A stretch of DNA of 64,000 nucleotides, taken from NCBI RefSeq assembly GCF_000717655.1, contig NZ_JNZY01000005.1, positions 1 through 64,000 of the forward strand. The letters are read 5' to 3'. This DNA is from Streptomyces katrae (GTDB taxonomy: Bacteria > Actinomycetota > Actinomycetes > Streptomycetales > Streptomycetaceae). This document shows positions 59,938-64,000 of the stretch, piece by piece. Each line of letters starts with the position of its first letter. The stretch's first letter is position 1. Position numbers and translations under genes: made by a program. Under the pieces are notes generated by a model. The model saw only the letters and a list, made by a program, of their open reading frames with translations, was not told the DNA's origin and made no database searches.

Positions 59938-61485
59938 ATGCCGAAGCACAGCATCCACGCGGTGACTGCCGCGGCCGCTCTGGCCTGCCTGGCGGCACTC
60001 GGCCCCACGCCGGGCAGCGCCACTTCATCAGCTGCCCAGGGCGCGGGGCCCAGCCCGGCAGCCCCCCGGTTCGTGCCCGGCACCTGTCCGAAGCCGCCCG
60101 AGCCCATCGAGGCGCTGAACAAGGCACGGTGCGGTTTCCTGGAGGTCCCCGAGAACCGCTCCCGCCCCGGTAGCCGGACCATCAAGCTGGCCGTGGCGAG
60201 AATTCCGGCCGCTGCGCAGAAGCCCGCCGCGGAGCCGGTGGTGTTCATGGCCGGCGGTCCCGGTGCAGACACGTTCGACGACATTCCCTTCCTCATCGAC
60301 TCCGGTCTGAACAAGGACCGCGAGCTGATCATCATGGCCCAGCGCGGCAACCTCTACGACCGGCCGAACCTCGCCTGCCCGGAGGTCGACCGGTTCAACG
60401 CGCAGGCGGTGGGCCTGGGATATGACGCGCAGCAGGCAGAAGACATCATGCTGAAGGCGGTGAAGGACTGCCGGTCGCGCCTGACGGCCGACGGCGTCGA
60501 CCTGAGCGCCTACAACACCACGGAGAACGCCGCGGACTTCGCCGACCTGCGCAAGGCGCTGGGCATCCCCCGGTGGAACGTCTACGGGTACTCCTACGGC
60601 AGCAACCTGGCCCTCACGTACCTGCGCCTGCACCCCGAGGGAATCCGCTCGGTGGCGATCGACTCGATCGCACCTTCCCAGTTCGTGACCCTGCCGTGGA
60701 CATGGGGCAGCACCGCCGAGGGAATCCACAACATCTTCCAGGCGTGCGCGGCGCAGCCCGCCTGCAAGGACCGGTACCCGGACCTCCCCGGCCTGCTGAC
60801 GGAGCAGGTGCGCAAGCTGGAGGCCAACCCCCTGACGCTGAACGTCGCGCCGCAGGGCGGAGGCAAGCCGGTCAAGACCGTCCTCGACGGGGGTGCACTG
60901 CTGAACCTGATCGTCGCCTTCACCCCCCGGCCCAAGGACATTCCGGCGGCGCTCGACGAGCTCAGCCGCGGCAACCCGCAGCGCTTCGCGCAGGCCCGGG
61001 CGGCCGGCTCGGCCCAGAAGACCGGCGAATTCGCGCACGGCCTGACGAACTCGATCGCGTGCAGCGAGTGGGCTCCGGGCTACTCGGAAGCCGATGTGCT
61101 GAAGGCGGGGCAGAAGGCCTACCCCGGGTGGCCGGACACGGTCCTGGCCCAGGCGCCGCAACTGCCCTTCCAGTACCCGGTGTGCGGGGTCTGGAACGTT
61201 CCGGACCGTGCGAAGATCCAGCGGGTGCCCACGGTCAGTGCGGTGCCGGCGCTCGTCGTCTCCGGCACGTTCGACGTGAAGACCGGGGCGAGTTGGGCGA
61301 AGGGCGTGGCCGACAACCTGTCCAATTCAACCTCCGTACTGGTTCCCGGAATCGGCCACTGGGTGGTCCCGCAGTCGCAGTGCGCGCAGCGCGTACTGGC
61401 GTCGTTCTTCGCTCGCCCGACCGCTCCTGACACCTCGTGCGTGAACGGTCTCGAACCCGCACCGTTCACCATCATCCCGAAATGA
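59938..61485 (+). CDS. Secreted alpha/beta-hydrolase (tripeptidyl-aminopeptidase-like, S33), copy 1
   Basis: 515 residues. Sec signal (about 1-32). The alpha/beta-hydrolase domain has VVFMAGGPGADTF (oxyanion) and the nucleophile Ser219 in GYSYGSNLALTYL. The C-terminal TAP-like domain contains the Asp in VVSGTFDVKTGA and the His in PGIGHWVVP. Streptomyces enzymes of this type trim peptides outside the cell. ATG behind AGGGGAACG. Followed 12 bases later by a paralogue, so both are one transcription unit. Confidence 0.92.
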   Translation: MPKHSIHAVTAAAALACLAALGPTPGSATSSAAQGAGPSPAAPRFVPGTCPKPPEPIEALNKARCGFLEVPENRSRPGSRTIKLAVARIPAAAQKPAAEPVVFMAGGPGADTFDDIPFLIDSGLNKDRELIIMAQRGNLYDRPNLACPEVDRFNAQAVGLGYDAQQAEDIMLKAVKDCRSRLTADGVDLSAYNTTENAADFADLRKALGIPRWNVYGYSYGSNLALTYLRLHPEGIRSVAIDSIAPSQFVTLPWTWGSTAEGIHNIFQACAAQPACKDRYPDLPGLLTEQVRKLEANPLTLNVAPQGGGKPVKTVLDGGALLNLIVAFTPRPKDIPAALDELSRGNPQRFAQARAAGSAQKTGEFAHGLTNSIACSEWAPGYSEADVLKAGQKAYPGWPDTVLAQAPQLPFQYPVCGVWNVPDRAKIQRVPTVSAVPALVVSGTFDVKTGASWAKGVADNLSNSTSVLVPGIGHWVVPQSQCAQRVLASFFARPTAPDTSCVNGLEPAPFTIIPK

Positions 61486-61497
61486 CCGGGAGGGCAG

Positions 61498-63114
61498 ATG
61501 ACTCTCCAGCACGCGCCCCGTGGTCGGCGCACCGTGCGACGACTGCAGGCCACGTCGGCCGGAATAGCGACCGGTCTCCTCGTCACGGGCCTGCTCGCAG
61601 CGCCCGCTCAGGCGCAGTCCCGCACCGAGGTCAGCCCCAGCCCGGAAGTGCCGATCGGCACGGCCGCCCGCACGGTGGGCGACGCCAGCTACGAACCGGG
61701 CCCCTGCCCCAAGACGCCGGAACCGATCGAGGCGCTCAAGGGGGCCCGTTGCGGAACCCTCACCGTGCCCGAGAACCGCGCCAAACCGACCGGTAAGACG
61801 ATCGAACTCGGTGTCGCGATCGTGCCCGCCCGGTCCGCCACACCGAAATCCGACCCCATCGTGTGGCTCGCGGGCGGACCCGGGGACGACGCGGTCGGGG
61901 AGGCGAAGATGGCGGTCGACGGCGGCCTGAACCGCGACCGCGACCTGATCCTCATGTCCCAGCGCGGTACGTACTCGGCCGAGCCGAACGTCCTCTGCCC
62001 CAACATCGACAAGTTCAACGCGCAAGCGGTCAGCCTCGTCTACGACGCTCCGTCCACCGAACGCCTGCACGTCGCGGCCACGAAGGCCTGCCGCGACCAG
62101 TTGGCGGCCCGCGGGATCGACCTCGGCGCCTACAACGACACCGAGAGCGCCGCCGACTACGACGACCTGCGCACCGCGCTCGGCATCAAGCAATGGAACG
62201 TTTACGCCATCTCCTACGGCACCCACCTGGCACTCGTCTACATGCGTCTGCACCCCGACGGGCTCCGCTCGGTGGCCCTCGACGGCATACTGCCGCCGTC
62301 CAAGGGCGGCTCGGCCATGACCTGGAGCAGCGCCCGGCAGGGCATCGACGGCCTGTTCAAGGCCTGCGCGGACCAGCCCGCGTGCAACAAGCGCTACCCG
62401 AACCTGTCGGCCACCTTCGACAAGCTCGTACGCGACCTCGAAGCGAAGCCGGTGACGACCACCGTCACGCTCCCCGGGAGCGACAAGCCGGTGAAAGTCG
62501 TGCTGGACGGCGGGGCGCTGGTGAACTGGATGACCTCCGCCACCCACGTGGCGCCCCAAGTGCCCATCGCGCTCGACGAGCTGGCGCACGGCAAGCCCCA
62601 GCGGATCGCCAAGCAGTACGCCGGCGGCAAGCTCAGCCCCCAGGCCATGGGCAGGGTTGCGCACGGTCTCGTCTACGGCGTGTTCTGCAGCGAGTGGACG
62701 CCGTACGAGAGCCAGGAACAGGCGCTCCGAGGCGGACGGGATGCATTCCCGTCGTTCCCCCGCTCGGTGCAGGCCCAGGCTCCGCAGCTCACGTCCCTCC
62801 GTCCGGACTGCGACGTCTGGAACGTCCCCGCGGCGGCGCCCTCGATCCGGGACGCCACACGCGGTGACATTCCCACCCTCGCCCTCTCGGGCAGCTTCGA
62901 CTCCCAGACCGGCGCGGACAACGGGCCGTACGTCGCCCGTACGCTGAGCAAGGCCAAGGTCGTCACCGTCCCCTACGAGCCGCACGTGGTGTTCGCCACC
63001 TCGAAGTGCGCCCAGGAGATCACCGCCTCGTTCTTCGACAACCCGTCCGCACCGAACACCGGATGCCTGAACAGCCTCGAACCGCCCGAGTTCGAGATCG
63101 GCCCGAAGACCTGA
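61498..63114 (+). CDS. Secreted alpha/beta-hydrolase (tripeptidyl-aminopeptidase-like, S33), copy 2
   Basis: 538 residues, colinear with copy 1. Nucleophile Ser239 in AISYGTHLALVYM, Asp in LALSGSFDSQTGA, and His in VPYEPHVVF, a displaced context compared with copy 1. The signal peptide (about 20-38) is preceded by a longer basic N-terminus. A good ribosome site (GGGAGGG) precedes the ATG. The tandem pair is an old duplication, given the divergence. Confidence 0.92.
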   Translation: MTLQHAPRGRRTVRRLQATSAGIATGLLVTGLLAAPAQAQSRTEVSPSPEVPIGTAARTVGDASYEPGPCPKTPEPIEALKGARCGTLTVPENRAKPTGKTIELGVAIVPARSATPKSDPIVWLAGGPGDDAVGEAKMAVDGGLNRDRDLILMSQRGTYSAEPNVLCPNIDKFNAQAVSLVYDAPSTERLHVAATKACRDQLAARGIDLGAYNDTESAADYDDLRTALGIKQWNVYAISYGTHLALVYMRLHPDGLRSVALDGILPPSKGGSAMTWSSARQGIDGLFKACADQPACNKRYPNLSATFDKLVRDLEAKPVTTTVTLPGSDKPVKVVLDGGALVNWMTSATHVAPQVPIALDELAHGKPQRIAKQYAGGKLSPQAMGRVAHGLVYGVFCSEWTPYESQEQALRGGRDAFPSFPRSVQAQAPQLTSLRPDCDVWNVPAAAPSIRDATRGDIPTLALSGSFDSQTGADNGPYVARTLSKAKVVTVPYEPHVVFATSKCAQEITASFFDNPSAPNTGCLNSLEPPEFEIGPKT

Positions 63115-63225
63115 CCTCACATGCACGCGCGTACAGCGCCGACCGCCGGCGGGGGCGGCGTCGGTCGGGCTGCCGAGGGGGCCACCGGCCACGGCGGGCG
63201 AGCCGTCCTGGGGCCGGATTGTCAA

Positions 63226-63243
63226 GCCCCGACTTTCCGGGGC
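63226..63243 (+). terminator. Hairpin downstream of the hydrolase pair
   Basis: GCCCCG and CGGGGC around loop ACTTTC, about 110 bases after the stop and before the next gene. Short stem, so only a possible terminator. Confidence 0.4.
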
Positions 63244-63360
63244 GTGACCGGGGCGCCCGGCCGGGGCGCAATGGAACCACGGACGACGGCACGGAGGTGC
63301 GGACAGCACCCCCGCCCCGTCCGGAGCCCAGCCCCCTCGACCCCGTAAGGACCCTCTCCC

Positions 63361-63780
63361 ATGGCCGTCACCAGGACCCGACGCATCGTCCCCGCCCTCA
63401 TGGTCGCCACCGCTCTCGCCACCGGCGGCGTCTCGCTGAGCAGCACCGCCTTCGCCGCCCCCAGCGCCGCACCCGCCAACGTCACCACCGACGCCGACGA
63501 CCCCGGCCCGGTGAAGCTCCTCAAGTACTCCAAGCTCGCGAAGATCTCCAATGGCGCCCTCCTGACGAAGGTGCCTGCCGGCGCCGCGACCGGTGGCGAC
63601 ATCGAGCCCCCGAAGGGTGGCGGCACCGGAGCGGCAGGCGGAGACACCGACCCCCCCAAGGGCGACGGCACCGGAGCGGCCGCGGGCGGAGACACCGGCA
63701 GCTCCAGCGGCATCCCCGATGACTTCGACTACGGGATCTGGGTCGGCGTCGATCCCCCCTCCGGCCCCATCGTCAACTGA
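63361..63780 (+). CDS. Small secreted Gly/Pro-rich protein
   Basis: 139 residues with a clean Sec signal (MAVTRTRRIVPALMVATALA, cleavage likely after AFA). The mature part has a basic helix (VKLLKYSKLAKISNGALLTK) and then repeats of PPKG(G/D)GTGAAGGDT, ending in an acidic hydrophobic tail. ATG with AAGGA upstream at some distance. No family recognised; possibly a surface or signalling peptide. Confidence 0.7.
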   Translation: MAVTRTRRIVPALMVATALATGGVSLSSTAFAAPSAAPANVTTDADDPGPVKLLKYSKLAKISNGALLTKVPAGAATGGDIEPPKGGGTGAAGGDTDPPKGDGTGAAAGGDTGSSSGIPDDFDYGIWVGVDPPSGPIVN

Positions 63781-63803
63781 ATCGCACGAGCCGGGACTGT
63801 GGC

Positions 63804-64000
63804 CTAGACCACCGGCGGGTTGAGTCGCGCGAAGCCCTCCTGCCGGTGGTACGGGAAGTACGGGTAGGGGGCCGTCCGGCTGCTCGCCGCGTCGAGCCTG
63901 GCCATCTGCCCGGGGGTGAGCGTCCAGCCCACGGCTCCGAGGTTCTGGCGCAGCTGTTCCTCGTTGCGGGCGCCGACGATGACGGAGGAGACGGTCGGCC
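63804..64000 (-). CDS. Aldo/keto reductase, C-terminal part (runs off the window)
   Basis: The minus-strand frame ending in TAG at 63804 reads TVSSVIVGARNEEQLRQNLG, then TLTPGQMARLDAAS and ends YHRQEGFARLNPPVV. The block SVIVGARN..QL..NL is the C-terminal cofactor-binding signature of aldo/keto reductases. The start lies beyond position 64000, so length and substrate cannot be given. Confidence 0.85.
   Translation of the reverse strand, partial: PTVSSVIVGARNEEQLRQNLGAVGWTLTPGQMARLDAASSRTAPYPYFPYHRQEGFARLNPPVV

Overview
The window is typical chromosomal DNA of a Streptomyces (or a very close actinomycete). GC content is very high. Starts are often GTG, sometimes TTG, placed just behind GGAGG-type ribosome sites. 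Short operons have start and stop codons overlapping by 4 bases. Many products carry Tat or Sec signals, and one remnant belongs to a mycothiol-dependent enzyme family. I recognise no tRNA, rRNA, CRISPR array, transposase or integrase.

Layout. 0.6-6.3 kb: an RND/MMPL exporter and a FUSC-type membrane protein, divergent from a two-component system. 6.3-7.9 kb: a TetR regulator and an SDR enzyme sharing a perfect 18-bp operator-like palindrome. 8-12.6 kb: two exported hydrolases (PHP phosphoesterase with a lectin-like propeller; polyhydroxyalkanoate depolymerase). 12.6-18.9 kb: two paralogous baeRF2/Vms1-type proteins around a PEBP protein, a maleate-isomerase-like protein lacking both expected cysteines, and an Ohr peroxidase. 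19-22 kb: aquaporin, voltage-gated channel and YbaK-type deacylase.

The centrepiece is 22.3-32.3 kb, a complete lactazole-type thiopeptide cluster. It has a 63-residue precursor (lazA), a glutamylating dehydratase (lazB), a pyridine synthase (lazC), a leader-binding cyclodehydratase partner (lazD), a YcaO cyclodehydratase (lazE) and an elimination/azoline-dehydrogenase fusion (lazF). The core peptide keeps every Ser and Cys of lactazole but has Gly at position 9 and the tail QPQVETPVV. A long perfect hairpin between lazA and lazB probably keeps precursor expression above enzyme expression. Converging on lazF is a flavoprotein gene preceded by an odd small-peptide gene holding two identical 98-bp copies in different reading frames.

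34.5-46 kb: DHFR-like protein, a MerR-HEAT regulator with a HEAT partner and a classical 19-bp-spacer MerR promoter, a methyltransferase, an SDR, a flavin monooxygenase, a beta-lactamase-fold hydrolase, a patch of decayed gene fragments (42.5-43.5 kb), a 40-residue membrane peptide, an AraC regulator, and an XRE-cupin/GNAT divergent pair. 46.4-52.9 kb: a complete branched-chain-amino-acid-type ABC importer divergent from a Tat-exported carboxylesterase. 53-64 kb: membrane proteins, SnoaL/TetR pair, an acyl-CoA synthetase remnant, a TOPRIM protein, a DUF3533 membrane protein, tandem secreted peptidase-like hydrolases, a small secreted protein and the end of an aldo/keto reductase.
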